A stretch of DNA of 64,000 bases from Rhizopus sp. PT2906 (Eukaryota > Mucoromycota > Mucoromycetes > Mucorales > Rhizopodaceae): positions 1-64,000 of the forward strand of contig JAMYHX010000144.1 in NCBI GenBank assembly GCA_025529335.1, in the 5' to 3' direction. The notes below the pieces were generated by a model, which saw only the letters and a program-made list of their open reading frames with translations, ran no database searches and was not told the DNA's origin. The position numbers were made by a program, and so were the translations under genes. Below are positions 24,541 through 34,851 of this stretch, one piece after another; positions within the stretch are counted from its first letter, which is position 1, and every line of letters starts with the position of its first letter.

Positions 24541-24892
24541 TTATATAATGAACGACCCATAGCGTTCAATAGGTGCACGATAGACAGGCGTCATTCCAGT
24601 GCAAATAGTTTCTTTGATTTCATGATTGGATGTTAATTGCGAAGCAACATAAGAACCAGTCTGTGGGTTGTAATGCGATAATGTCATGCCTAATGGTGGT
24701 GTCTTTGGTCTAGGTGGCACCATCGTTGGGTGAGTCGGATGAGGATCTGCCATGGTCTGGTCTTGTGCTGATGAAGTATGTAAACGTTTACCGTAAACGT
24801 CCTGTTAAATATGAGCATCATTGCTATTCAATTGACTAAAGTATTACCTCAATTGAGTCACTTCTTCGTTTTAAGGGTTGAGTGGCATTCAT
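24541..24892 (-). CDS. Small unknown protein, about 106 residues
   Basis: Two-exon gene. Exon 1 (24892 down to about 24848) gives MNATQPLKRRSDSIE and ends at a GTAATA donor. Exon 2 starts after an AACAG acceptor and gives DVYGKRLHTSSAQDQ, then MADPHPTHPTMVPPRPKTPP, GMTLSHYNPQTGSYVASQ and finally TPVYRAPIERYGSFII. The product is hydrophilic and proline-rich in the middle, with no membrane segment or known domain. The well-formed splice and tidy reading frame support a real gene. Function unknown. Confidence 0.6.
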
Positions 24893-25195
24893 TGAATAAA
24901 ATAAAATAATAAAAGAAAAACAATGAAAGGAGTAATCGCCCAATGTGCAGAAATATCGGTCACTCAATTGCAAGTCACGTCCATAGTAAAATAATCTTGG
25001 AAATCGGTCTTTGAAATATAAACCAGAAATAGGCAGAAAAAAGAATAGGATACGGTTAAACAATCTTTTTTATTAAAACCCAAGTGGGCACATAGTATTT
25101 TTATACTCAAATTGTCCGGACAAGTTCAACAAGTTGAGGTGTATAATGTGGTGGGAGTGGAAAGGTACTGGTGGCGGAGAGGAAAAGCATACAAT

Positions 25196-26115
25196 CTAAT
25201 GGGGTTGGGTAGAGGGAGGATAAGAATCATTCTTTATTTTATGATAAATATGAAGGCTTAATAGAGAGCTGCTGCTCTGTCCATTAAGCTGCGGTAAAGG
25301 CATTGCTTTATAGAGAAGATTCAGCTGAATGTGAATTAGAACTTGCAACAACAGGATACTTTTTAATATACATTGACGTTCATTCCATACAATTCTTGCT
25401 TCCATTTTCCATCATATCGTCTATATCTCTTTATAGTTGAGCTTACTCCCGTACCTCTATCTCCAATAAACATGACAGGGCGTGATCTGCTTTTACTTTT
25501 TACCAAACAGTTTATATAATAGTTAGTATTCATCAATCGTGTATTACTGTGCTTTTTACCCTTCTTGCCTATCAAAAACATTCTTTTTTTTTTTCGCACA
25601 TAAGCGTCTTTGAAAGGTGTCATTTTGCACTTCACACGTCCTATTTAGCCGGAAACTCTTCTTCGAATTATAAAAATTTCTGAGAGCTAAGCGGCTACTG
25701 ACATGTTGCTGGTATATATTCATTGCTTGCCCAACGCTTGTTGCCATCTTTAAGTCTAGCTTTGCAAGATTATTTTCAATGGCTTGTATTGTTTGGCCTT
25801 TCTTCTGCTTTTTTCTGGATATAGTTTCTGTATTTGGCAGAATGAGCCTTGAGCTCTGTATCATTGTGCTCCCTTTTTATTAGTTCTTTCCTTAAACCTC
25901 TTACTATAGAATGAAAGTTTTCTTGAACGTATTCTTTAAAAACCACATCATTCTTCTTTATGGAGTTTTTTTTTTCAAATATTCTGTCAGGACGGTAGGT
26001 GTACAGCCTGCATACGTTGTTGCTTGGGCCAGGATATCTCTTAGTAAGGTTTTGATATTGAGCAATTTTTGTTCCAACTTGTTCAGGTCTCTCTCTACGT
26101 TTTTACTTTTTTAGT
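25196..26115 (-). pseudogene. Decayed TnpB/Fanzor-like (OrfB zinc-ribbon) nuclease gene, copy 1
   Basis: Minus-strand coding remains lie in at least three frames. Around 26110-25860 there are lysine/glutamate-rich helical stretches such as RDLNKLEQKLLNIKTLLRDI and FKEYVQENFHSIVRGLRKEL. Around 25860-25560 comes a basic stretch with KMATSVGQAMNIYQQHVSS. Around 25490-25390 comes SKSRSRPVMFIGDRGTGV and then SSTIKRYRRYDGKWKQELY. The FIGDRGTG block aligns position by position with FVGGCGLG in the second copy at 54.6-55.1 kb. That copy also keeps a zinc-ribbon segment of the type found in eukaryotic TnpB relatives. I assign the family from this pattern and from memory of similar Mucorales elements; another zinc-ribbon transposase remains possible. 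Frameshifts and stops show that it is inactive. Confidence 0.5.
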
Positions 26116-26670
26116 AGTAGAGTCAATAGTGGCATTTATATTATTATGATTAAATCGCAAGAAGCTGCTGTATAGAAGTTCAGAAGATCTTGGTACAAGA
26201 CATGGTCTTTTTAAAGGAGGATTCTCAGAGCTTTCGCTAGCAGACCGCTTCAGGATTTGTCGTAGAATCGGGGTTCTTGTTACGTTAATGCCATCAAAAT
26301 AGCTTTTCTGTTAAGTTCGTTTCGTTCTAGAACACAAAGTGTTTGAGCTTGAAGAAACTCTCTTCAAGCTGTTATTCTAACTAATCTGACGACAACTTTC
26401 AGAGATTATTGAAGGCAAGAGAAGAAGAAGAAAAAAGAAAAAGAAAAAGTAAAGTGAATCTTTTGCTCTGGACCACATCAGATCTAACTTATTACAACCA
26501 GTTTGGGTCAAATATTATATCGATACTTCTAATAGACAACAATAATGTTGTCACTTGTGTCGGATAGAGCGATATGACTCCTTTCTCGTATATTTTGACT
26601 AGATCATAAGCTCTTTTATCAAGAGACACTGCAAGGCCAAAAAAAAGGAAATCCCCTGAAATATAGTGGC
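26116..26670. other. Spacer between two element relics
   Basis: No complete gene. A purine-rich run lies at 26420-26455. The two minus-strand and plus-strand open frames here are short and show no motif. It may include degraded ends of the flanking elements. Confidence 0.3.
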
Positions 26671-26860
26671 CCAAAATGGAGTGTACATTTTTTAACAAAA
26701 ATGAAACAACATTAACTCATTACTCATTTTATCACCAGCTTCCTGACGATGATGTAACAGAAGAGTCTGTAGCTCTTTACAGTGAAGAAGAGAGCGAATA
26801 TGTTGACGTTTATCTTGTCATTGGTGCTTAGAGAAAACATACAGCAAAGAACGTAAAAAG

Positions 26861-27606
26861 GACAAGCATATTCGTGTTATTCGTAAAAAGTGTCTTGGAT
26901 CTGTATACTGTAACAACCCTGAATGTACCTTTTATGAAATCGATCGCAGATCTTACGCTCTTAAGAAGGATATTGAGAAACAACAATGTCTTATTTGCGA
27001 TTCCAAGTTGGAAAGAAGGCTTTGCACCGTTACGGTCAACTTTAAGCTCGGTGACAGAAAGTGTAAAATGGTGCACAACGGAAAGCATAGACACAGCACA
27101 TACTTGCCTAAGCATCTGATAGTTACAGAGAAGTGTCGTCTTGATGAGGAAGTTGATAAAGATTCCCACGTCAACCCCAGCAAGGCTGTTGTTGGAGTTT
27201 CATCCAGAACTAGAGGAGTTGCTCCTTCTATTTACAACTCTGTAATCAGGACCTTGATCAACAAAGACTGTGTAAAATACGAATTGAACAATGCCAAGCA
27301 GAAGATGGGTGTTTCTTCTCGCACCAGTTTACTTGGAGAGTTCGAAAAGATTGAGAATGAATATGCTGATTGAGGTGGTGGTTGCAGCCTTCTAACTCAG
27401 GCATGATATTCCGTTTTGGTAGTCTTCAGCATCATGGTCTACTCAATCACAAAGCTAGAACTTCCAACGCCATTGAATCTTACCACAGCGCTTTGTACAC
27501 CGTAATTGTCAAAGAACAACTACTTGCTTCTTCCTTGAGATACCTGCTACAGTATGCAAAGAAGGACAGTCAGAGTTTGGCTGCATTTTTCACTGATAGA
27601 ATTTAG
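26861..27606 (+). pseudogene. MULE/GCM-type transposase remnant
   Basis: The frame from 26861 reads KKCLGSVYCNNPECTFYE, then QQCLICDSKLERRLC and HNGKHRHSTYLP. The pattern CLGxxxCxxxxC, CxxC, HxGxHxH is the WRKY/GCM/FLYWCH-like zinc fold that sits at the N-terminus of many fungal Mutator-like transposases. The frame stops with TGA at 27371. A different frame from 27370 continues as MIFRFGSLQHHGLLNHKART and SNAIESYHSALYTVIVKEQL, ending at 27606. The switch of frame means a broken gene or an unrecognised intron. The catalytic DDE residues were not identified. Confidence 0.5.
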
Positions 27607-27929
27607 CCCTGTTATGGTCAAAACAAGAGACAAAGAAAGCAAAGAAAGATTGTCGACTTTTACAAGATGAGCTACAGCAAAGCTCCTGATAACAACAAAG
27701 CAATCTTTGATAAACAAAAGACCATCCACTGCAGCTGAACATGCTGATAAAACTACTACAGCTTCAAAAAAGAGAAAGCTTTCTGAAGTTGCTGATACTG
27801 ATGATACGAAAGACGATTTTGAACTCGGAACTCATAGCTTTTGAAACAGTTGATTGAAGAACAGTTGTCTGTAGAAGATGTTCCAGACTTCAGTATGAAC
27901 GACATGAATCTCATTGAAGATTTATTTTT

Positions 27930-29084
27930 CAGTTAAAAGAAACTGATTTGCTTAGAGAATTTGTAGCAGAAGATACGTTGAAGGAATCCATCGAGAAACA
28001 CTTCAAGAATCCATGCAATGAAAGAAAACAAAAGCAAAAGGATTACTCTGAGCTGTTAGAAGAGTTGCTAGAAGAAATCAGGGACCTTTTGATTAAAGAC
28101 ACTGACCATGAAGCCGATGAAGCCGTCAATAAAGAATATAATGTGGTGTTAGCGAAATGACCATTGACCTTACAGAAAAAAACGTCAGAGCAGCATGCTG
28201 CCAACATTCATCAATACAACAAGACATTACGCCCAAACACAGCCAACTTTTGTTATATCGATTCCATCTTTGAGCTGTTATGGCATTCTGCAATACCTCA
28301 TTTTGAAGAAGTAATACTGAGCAAATTCGATTCTCACAATAAATTTGATTCTATTTTGAAGACATCATACAAATGACATAGATTGAATACTGACGATGGT
28401 CGTAACTGCGTTTCTTATTCGCTGAGAAAGTTTGTATGGGAAAACAAGATTAGCAATAGAGGTAAAGGTTTTTGAGGAAATTGCAATGAGGTTTTGGAAA
28501 CATTCCTTAATAATCTGTCGCCTTCAGCAAGATCCCTTTGTGATATTGGGCAGTTTTATACATATAAACTCTGTTCAAGAAATCAAAACCATTCTGAGTA
28601 TATATCAAGCAACATGCCATACTTGCACTACAACCATTCACTGATGCAAGCTCTACTTAAATCAAAAGAATCACAGTGCATAGACTGTACCCGTGAACTA
28701 GGTAAAGTCTCAGCTGAACTGCCTGACAGCACCACAAGACATAACTTGATCGAAACAGGAAAACTGCCTCGTTTCCTTTTTGTTTCTAACTTGACCAACA
28801 TTACTCCAACAGCTCTTAAAAAGACTCCACAGAAATTCCCGTACGTTGTTGAAATAGCAGAGACAAAGTACGTCCTGCACGGCAAAGTTTACTCAACTGA
28901 GCCCTCAGGTGTACATTTTTATGCAGTCTCAAAGATATCATTCAACGGTACTACCTTCCTCAAAATTTTTGACAATTCGAGTGGCAACAACTTACAAGTG
29001 CTGAATACAAACGAAAACAACTTTAGAAATTATCTCGAAAGTCCAGTTAACGCTGTAATAGCTTGTTATAGAAAAAACAATTAA
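27930..29084 (+). pseudogene. USP/C98 (USPL1-like) cysteine peptidase remnant with three in-frame TGA codons
   Basis: One plus-strand frame runs about 1.15 kb and is interrupted only by TGA at 28158, 28374 and 28473. The Cys box is NTANFCYIDSIFELLWHS, comparable to the NxxNxCYxDSxxxLLW form of ubiquitin/SUMO-specific peptidases. A CxxC pair follows in SQCIDCTRELGKVSAE. The His box reads YVLHGKVYSTEPSGVHFYAV and is followed by LKIFDNSSGNNL, which offers the expected Asp/Asn. Catalytic Cys, His and Asp/Asn positions are therefore all visible. The family assignment comes from these motifs. Such peptidases in transposons may remove ubiquitin or SUMO from the transposase or from host factors; this is inference. 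Confidence 0.5.
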
Positions 29085-29405
29085 AATATAGAATAATAAA
29101 ATACACCAAGAAATTATGCAGATTACATTATGGCATTTTTTTAAGTGTAGCATCGCATATAAGAATATTCGAAAGCAAGCAAAACTAAGTAATGTTAGTC
29201 ACTAATATGTACACCTGTAGTCTTTGTTTTTGTAGCATTTTTTTTTATTGAGATGTCACTAATTAAGAGTGAATTCAACTGACATTTCTTGTTAGTACTT
29301 TAACAAAAAAAAAGCTGCATGCTGGTCAAAATGTACACCAAAATTATCCGCACTCCTTTCATTTGTGCAAGTATAAAGTTTTATTATGTCATATTTATAT
29401 ACGTT

Positions 29406-29769
29406 TTAGCTATACTCAATGACTTTCTTAACATAATAAGTTCCCGCAGCAAGAGAAATGACAGATAATGCGACAGGGACAGGCTTTCTCGTCTTGATAG
29501 CGCGAGGAATCATTGCACCACCCAAGATGACGGAGGCAGCAACAGCAGTCTCATGGCCATAATCTCTATTTTGCTGAATCAAATACCCAGCTGCACCATA
29601 CAATGCTCCTACGCCTAAACCAGCAGCTAAAGAAGGTACAGAACGTGTTCTAACAAAGCCAGCGATACCTCTATTATACAGTTATATCGCACTCTTCTGA
29701 TTATCCTAGCCCCCCTACTTACCCTGCTGCACACAGACCAGCCATGGTATAACTAGGATGGTGTGACAT
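29406..29769 (-). CDS. TMEM14/FAX-family small membrane protein
   Basis: Small inner-membrane protein of about 105 residues in two exons. Exon 1 begins at 29769 (MSHHPSYTMAGLCAAG) and exon 2 continues GIAGFVRTRSVPSLAAGLGV, GALYGAAGYLIQQNRDYGHE and SVILGGAMIPRAIKTRKPVP, ending YVKKVIEYS. Glycine-rich helices of this layout and the motif sequence SVPSLxAGxxxGxLxGxxGYL define the TMEM14 (UPF0136) family. Members act in heme synthesis (TMEM14C) or plastid fatty-acid export (FAX). The fungal role is less clear and is not inferred further. Confidence 0.88.
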
Positions 29770-30337
29770 GTTTTATAATTTTTATTACAAAGAAAAAAGC
29801 AGAGCCTTTTTTGCAGAGGTGCTCTTAAATGGCCCATACACTTAGTAGTCACGGTCAGCCTTAGGAGCGAATACAAAAAAAAAAAAAAAGGATCGGCCAC
29901 GGCGTAATTTTAATCTGTGAGTGCCGTGTCAAAGCTGTTACTTACGCTCAAAAGGCTTTTTATATATGGGCAATCGTTTGCAACGTAGCAATGTATTTTC
30001 TACTTCTGCTTGTGTTCATATATCTTTAAAAGCAGAGTACACGGCTGCCTTTGGAAGATGCACTTTTAAAAAAATGGGAATGAGCTAGTATCAGGATCGT
30101 AAATGTTCCTCTCACTAACCATCACATCACTTTCACGCGCCCAAGAAGCCCTTCTTGTTGTCACTTGCTGCAATTGCATATATTCTTTACTAAAGTAATA
30201 TAAAGCAAATGATCGTTCCCGGTCTCTTTAAGTAACCAGACATGTCTCTTATATGTCTTTTTTTTATTAAATATCTTTAACTGAATTTTACAAGGGAGAA
30301 AAAAAAAATAAACTCTATTGTTATCATTTTTATTAAC
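29770..30337. other. Intergenic, no gene seen
   Basis: AT-rich spacer containing the upstream region of the TMEM14 gene and the 3' flank of SDH4. A short A run lies at 29875-29888. Nothing else was recognised. Confidence 0.4.
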
Positions 30338-30954
30338 TTAGGCTGCAAAAAGTCTTTGCATAAATTCAGTAATTCCAATATCATTCGTATTAAACTCATA
30401 GCATCCCCACATCACTAAACCCGTTGCAGTTCCCAAAGACCATTTCGCCGCTTTGTGAAGTCTAGGATATTCTCTCTTTGGGATGTAATCTATAATGCAT
30501 GATTCGAATCCAAGGTATACATGATATGGTAAAACAACGCCAAATAGACCATCGACAATAGGATGAGCGCCGTAAACTAACTGAGTGCTGATCAATGGGA
30601 TTAATGCCACAGCTGCTCCTCGTTCCATATTCCAGTGATGAGCACCATATGCATATCCAATCTCTTTCTCTTCTTTTTTCTCTTTTATTATCTTGTCTTG
30701 GTTATTCTCTGCCTCAGGTGGTGTGGCTTTTGTAGTAGCTTCTGTGGTAGTTTCTGTTGTAGTTGTTGTTGTTGTTGTTGGCTTTTGGATTGAAGAGGCA
30801 GCTAATATTATTCCCTAGTCATTTCCTAGTATCTTTCTGTATCAAGTTCATTACCTGAATATGACTTTTTTAACTGAAACAAAGAAGGTGCAGTATAAAT
30901 GCGTGAATGAGTTGAGACAAGCTTCAGAGGCTTTGGCAGAGATCTAAGGGCCAT
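30338..30954 (-). CDS. SDH4: Succinate dehydrogenase membrane anchor subunit D (CybS)
   Basis: This is the membrane subunit of respiratory complex II, which carries electrons from succinate to ubiquinone together with SDH3. Two exons. The start at 30954 gives MALRSLPKPLKLVSTHSRIY, a basic mitochondrial presequence. Residues 45-80 are an unusual low-complexity run of T, K and E. The CybS domain follows: YGAHHWNMERGAAVALIPLI, then HPIVDGLFGVVLPYHVYLGF and ESCIIDYIPKREYP, with a last membrane helix near LGTATGLVMWGCYEF. The H-x-GF and DY..KR residues expected for quinone and heme contacts are present. The T-rich insert is longer than usual. Confidence 0.9.
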
Positions 30955-31043
30955 GGTTGAGATTGATTAGAAGAGAGAGAGAGAAAAAGAAAAATGTGAC
31001 AGGGGGATTTTTTATTTTTTTATTTTTCAAATCTAGATTTGAC

Positions 31044-31985
31044 ATGAGTCAAGGTAGGAATAACCAAAGAAGATAAAGAAAAGCAAGAAAATAACAGATC
31101 AAAAAGATAATGCAAAGCGATCAAGAGAAATAAATGATTCCAGTTTTTTTGATTCGCTTAAAATAAGCAACGATCAAGTATTGAAAAATATAGACAAGAG
31201 ACAGCCATGTCCAACCTGCAACAAATCAGTCAAATACTTTTGTTATGTGTGCTTTAATGTTATTGGAATGGACAGATCCGATGTGCCTTTTGTTAATTTA
31301 CCAGTGCCATTAGACATGTAATAATATACTTGTTTTGTATGCATATGCATATATACTTATATACACTCTATAGAATCAAGCACCCAAAAGAACTAGACGG
31401 AAAATCAACAGCTGTCCATGCTAGAATTATTGCAGAAAAAGACGTCAATCTTTATACCTGGCCAGAGCTTCCAAAGTATGAAAAGCCAGAGAGAACGCTC
31501 CTACTATTTCCAGGACCTGTAAGTCAAGCGAAATAAGATGTGAATATGATTGGCTGACATATATTATTCAGGACGCAAAACAGTTGCATGAAATACCCAG
31601 AGACACATTTGACAAGATTGTGGTTATTGATGGTACATGGATTCAGGCAAATCAAATTGCTCGTGAGACCAAAGTACTTCAAAACATGCAAAAGGTCACC
31701 ATCGCACCCCGCAAGACAACCTTTTGGCGTTTCCAAATGGTGGATGACAAGCATTTAGCAACTATAGAAGCTATTTATTACTTGTATAAGGAATATGGAG
31801 AAAGTTACGAAGCACCTTATGATGGCAAATATGATAATTTATTATTTTACTACAAATTTTTTTATAATCTCATACAGAATGCGTATCAAAAGAACAAAAA
31901 GGCCAAGTTCAATTGGAGACATCAACAGAAAGATTATATAAAATACGATGAATCAACAAAGGACAAAGTCGATTCATCCATTTAA
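31044..31985 (+). CDS. DTW-domain protein (tRNA uridine aminocarboxypropyltransferase, DTWD1-like)
   Basis: DTW proteins transfer the aminocarboxypropyl group of S-adenosylmethionine to uridine in tRNA (acp3U). Four exons. The first is only 10 nt (31044-31053, MSQ plus one base) and is followed by a 44-nt intron ending AACAG at 31097. Next come KRQPCPTCNKSVKYFCYVC with two CxxC pairs, HPKELDGKSTAVHARIIAEK, the TLLLFPGP block and the signature FDKIVVIDGTWIQANQI with DGTW. APRKTTFWRFQM follows, then STIEA-like sequence here read as LATIEAIYYLYKEYGE. The end is basic. The tiny first exon is my inference from frame and splice signals. Confidence 0.88.
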
Positions 31986-32366
31986 TAGTCTTATGTATAA
32001 ATATTTCAAAAAGAAAAAGGCTCGGATTCATTTCGGTTCATATAAACTTTTTTGCAAGATATATATAACTTCTTTTATACCACCAAATCAAACCATCCCA
32101 GCAAAAAAAAAAAAAAAGGAAGCTATTCAATCATATCATTGGCACTCTCTTTCTCTCTTTTTTTTTTTATCTTTTAGCACAAGTCATTCTCCTTATTTTA
32201 CGCTGCATTGACCCACATTTATAAATATTTCATTCATAAAAATATGTTTATAAAGTCTAAATGTATGCCCTTTTATGCATCGCATTGAGCCTTCAACAAT
32301 TTATCAAATAATACAACTTTAAAATACAATCACTATACATAGAGAGAAACACACCAAAGGAGGAGA

Positions 32367-32399
<33 letters not shown>

Positions 32400-32411
32400 T
32401 GAAGTATATCT
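31986..32411. other. Convergent 3' flanks with (AG)n microsatellite
   Basis: Spacer between the DTW gene (plus) and the homeodomain gene (minus). It contains A and T tracts and an (AG)n run at 32377-32399. No gene was seen. Confidence 0.5.
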
Positions 32412-33242
32412 TTAATTTCTTGAACGTAGTCTCTTATTCTTGTTATTGCCTCCTTCTATAAGAGCATATATTTTTGTTAGCCAAGTACAAAAATTGCATA
32501 CGTCATTTTATACCTTCTATGTTTCTACTTGATTTTCTCTTGACACTCCTTTTAGGTTCTTGTTGATGATTTGCTAATAAAATAGGAAGTAATCGTCTAC
32601 GAGCATTGATAAACCAGTTACTGATCTGATTTAGTGAAAGGTTGGTCCTTTGCACAAGTAGCTTCTTCTCTTCTTCTGTAGGATAAGGATGTCCTGAATG
32701 TTCCTGTAACCATTCCTTTAGGATAGCTGTCACATCTTTGGGCAGGTTGCCTCTTCTTTTCTTCTTCTTCTTTAGTTCTATGGATGCTGATTTTTGAGTT
32801 TTTTGTTCCTGTTCCTCTTCGGATACAATAATGATTTCTTCTTCGGCCTCATCATCATCATCATCGTTATCATCATTGGATGATAAGGATGGTGAAGTCA
32901 TAGGTGTATGTAATGGAGATGCATAACGTGTACTTAAGATGATGTGACTCCAGAACTGACCATTGCACTTGAGCATAGCGTTCACTTTTTGCTTCTTTAA
33001 TTCGACCAGGTGATGATCACAACTGTAGTCGTCGTGAAACAAAATGACTGGGCTAAATATACGAAACTACCAGACACAATAGAGAAAGGAAAGAAGAATA
33101 AAAGGAGTGATTAACGCAATGTATTTACATTCTGTCTATCACTTTTCTTTACATTTGAAGCGCTTCTATTACTAGTTACACTGTTACTTTTCATGGTGTT
33201 ATTTTTGTTATTGCAAACAGTATCCAAAGGTGGATGAGGCAT
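32412..33242 (-). CDS. TALE-class (KN-type) homeodomain transcription factor
   Basis: Three exons starting at 33242 (MPHPPLDTVCNNKNN); a second Met at 33194 is also possible. The N-terminal half is unconserved (FSPVILFHDDYSCDHHLVEL, then QFWSHIILSTRYASPLHTP). An acidic run of D and E (32830-32870) precedes a basic run of K and R. The homeodomain follows: RGNLPKDVTAILKEWLQEHS, GHPYPTEEEKKLLVQRTNLS and LNQISNWFINARRRLLPILL. The three-residue loop extension (PYP), the WFxNxRR helix 3 and the family pattern match KNOX/Homeobox_KN domains. The tail is basic. The last exon, joined at about 32509, ends NKNKRLRSRN. It probably controls development or mating, as other fungal TALE proteins do; the targets are unknown. 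Confidence 0.9.
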
Positions 33243-33977
33243 GACGACAAAGAAAGAATAGAAAGAAAACAAAAGAAAAGAAAAAAGAGAGAAAAAAGAG
33301 GTTTATATTTATAAAAGGGATATGCAGCTGAATGACAGACAAAATCATGATGATCGGCACACACACAAATAATACGCATACACACATGAATACACAGGCA
33401 CACAACAAACTTAGTTTAGCTGATTTTTTAATTTTGATCATAACCTACACATTCATCAACATTATTATTTATAGCAGAAAAAGCTGGCTCTTTAAGGAGA
33501 TACACTTTTTTGGGTCAGAAACTGATCTATCAATCCAACTTGACAGGATAAAAAAAAACACGCAAATAAAAGAAAAGGAAAAAAGGGGGATGGTAGTGAT
33601 AGTCGCTGTCAAATTAACATACCTTACCTTCTGTTGATATGTACTTATATCTTGTGAATGCATATATTGCACCATGAAACATAGTCTTTGTTATTTTGAC
33701 TAATGTCAATTTTTACCAAGGAGCTTCACAATATAGGAGAGAAGGGAGGAAAAGAAGAAAAAATATAAAAAGGAGGATTAGTGAGAGAGAGAGAGAGGGA
33801 GGGGGTAGGTGATTTCTAAAAGATAGACAAAAAGGAGCTTAACACTCAAAGGGGTGGACTGCTACTTTATGCAATCAAGGGCACATGACTACGGTATGAT
33901 GTATTTCCTAATCTTTTCCTTTTTTCCCTCTTCTACTTTTTTTCCCTTTTTCTTTATTAATATATAAACAGTCCTTT
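33243..33977. other. Divergent promoter region
   Basis: Shared upstream DNA of the homeodomain gene (minus) and the GVSVTRA gene (plus). It is rich in A/G and C/T runs, including ACACACAA repeats near 33360-33405 and GAGAGA near 33785-33805. Open frames here are simple-sequence artefacts. No RNA gene was recognised. Confidence 0.4.
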
Positions 33978-34703
33978 ATGCAATTCACAAGGTCGTCACT
34001 CTCTTTTTCATTCTCTTCTTTTATTCAAAAGAGAGTTCATAGACCATTTTATCATCAACTCGTTTCATTTTCCAAACAATGGATCCTGAACAAACGACTC
34101 CAGTTCCGATACCCAGATATGACTATTTATACCTCACGAGGGTCCATGATGATACTCTTAAATAGCCTAATTCAACCATGCATGTTCACAGTCATCTCCA
34201 ATAATGTTGGTATCACCCATGGCTTAATTAAGCTTGGAAACGGAGCCAATCGTATCATGACGACGGGTAACAATGGAGGATCAAGCGAATACAGCGAGGC
34301 ACTATCTATCGAACTATTCAATCGACTAGTCGGACTTAATCTAGTAAAGACAGAAACAGAAATGAAAGTAGCAGAAGGACCTTTGTTGGATTATGCAGCC
34401 ATGTATAATAATGCATTGACCGTTGGTGTCTCTGTCACACGCGCCGTCGCTTTCAATCGCCCATATACCAAATATGATGCGGATAAATTACTAAAAAGGA
34501 AATTGAACGCCATGGTTAAGGCAAACCAAGGAATTCAAATTGATAAATACATACTTCATATCTGGACTCAATCCGGTAAAACTGCATCCATAGTGAAAAG
34601 GATTACTAGAAAATATGCCAAGGACTATAAGGATGTTATCGTGTTGATATCTATTGTCAATACAGACTCAATCTTTTTCAATAAGTACCCTTTAAGGAGT
34701 TGA
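33978..34703 (+). CDS. Conserved eukaryotic protein of unknown function with GVSVTRA motif
   Basis: Single exon, 241 residues from 33978. Met48 at 34119 (MTIYTSRGSMMILLNSL) may be the true start, because the first 47 residues are basic and unconserved in look; they could instead be a mitochondrial presequence. The core reads IQPCMFTVISNNVGITHGLI, NRIMTTGNNGGSSEYSEALS, LNLVKTETEMKV, EGPLLDYAAMY, then TVGVSVTRAVAFNRPYTKYD and ILHIWTQSGKTASIVK. I recall this arrangement from a widespread but unnamed protein family in fungi and protists. The spacing of Glu (SEALSIE), Asp (LLDY) and a following buried strand resembles PD-(D/E)xK nuclease-like folds; this is a guess. The function is unknown. Confidence 0.65.
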   Translation: MQFTRSSLSFSFSSFIQKRVHRPFYHQLVSFSKQWILNKRLQFRYPDMTIYTSRGSMMILLNSLIQPCMFTVISNNVGITHGLIKLGNGANRIMTTGNNGGSSEYSEALSIELFNRLVGLNLVKTETEMKVAEGPLLDYAAMYNNALTVGVSVTRAVAFNRPYTKYDADKLLKRKLNAMVKANQGIQIDKYILHIWTQSGKTASIVKRITRKYAKDYKDVIVLISIVNTDSIFFNKYPLRS

Positions 34704-34851
34704 AAAAAAAAAAGAAAAATTAAAACTCCCGAAGCTGTTGTTTTTCTGCCAAAAATATATTTATTTAGCTATATACAGCATGCATCCCCCTTTTCTCTTT
34801 TTTTTCTTTTTTCTAATTTTTCAATTTCCTTAATTTTTTTTTTCCATCACC

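Larger units (their letters stand above)
26671..29347 (+). mobile_element. Decayed element with GCM-type transposase domain and USP/C98-like peptidase domain
   Basis: All coding remains between about 26740 and 29084 are on the plus strand. First comes an acidic leader (DDDVTEESVALYSEEESEYV), then a Cys/His zinc domain (26861-27100), a helical region to 27606 and finally a cysteine-peptidase-like frame (27930-29084). An 11-bp inverted match, GTGTACATTTT at 26681-26691 and AAAATGTACAC at 29328-29338, brackets the whole block. CAAAAT occurs on the outer side of both copies. These are candidate terminal repeats and target duplication, not proven ones. The coding parts carry frameshifts and stops, so the element is inactive. 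Confidence 0.5.
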
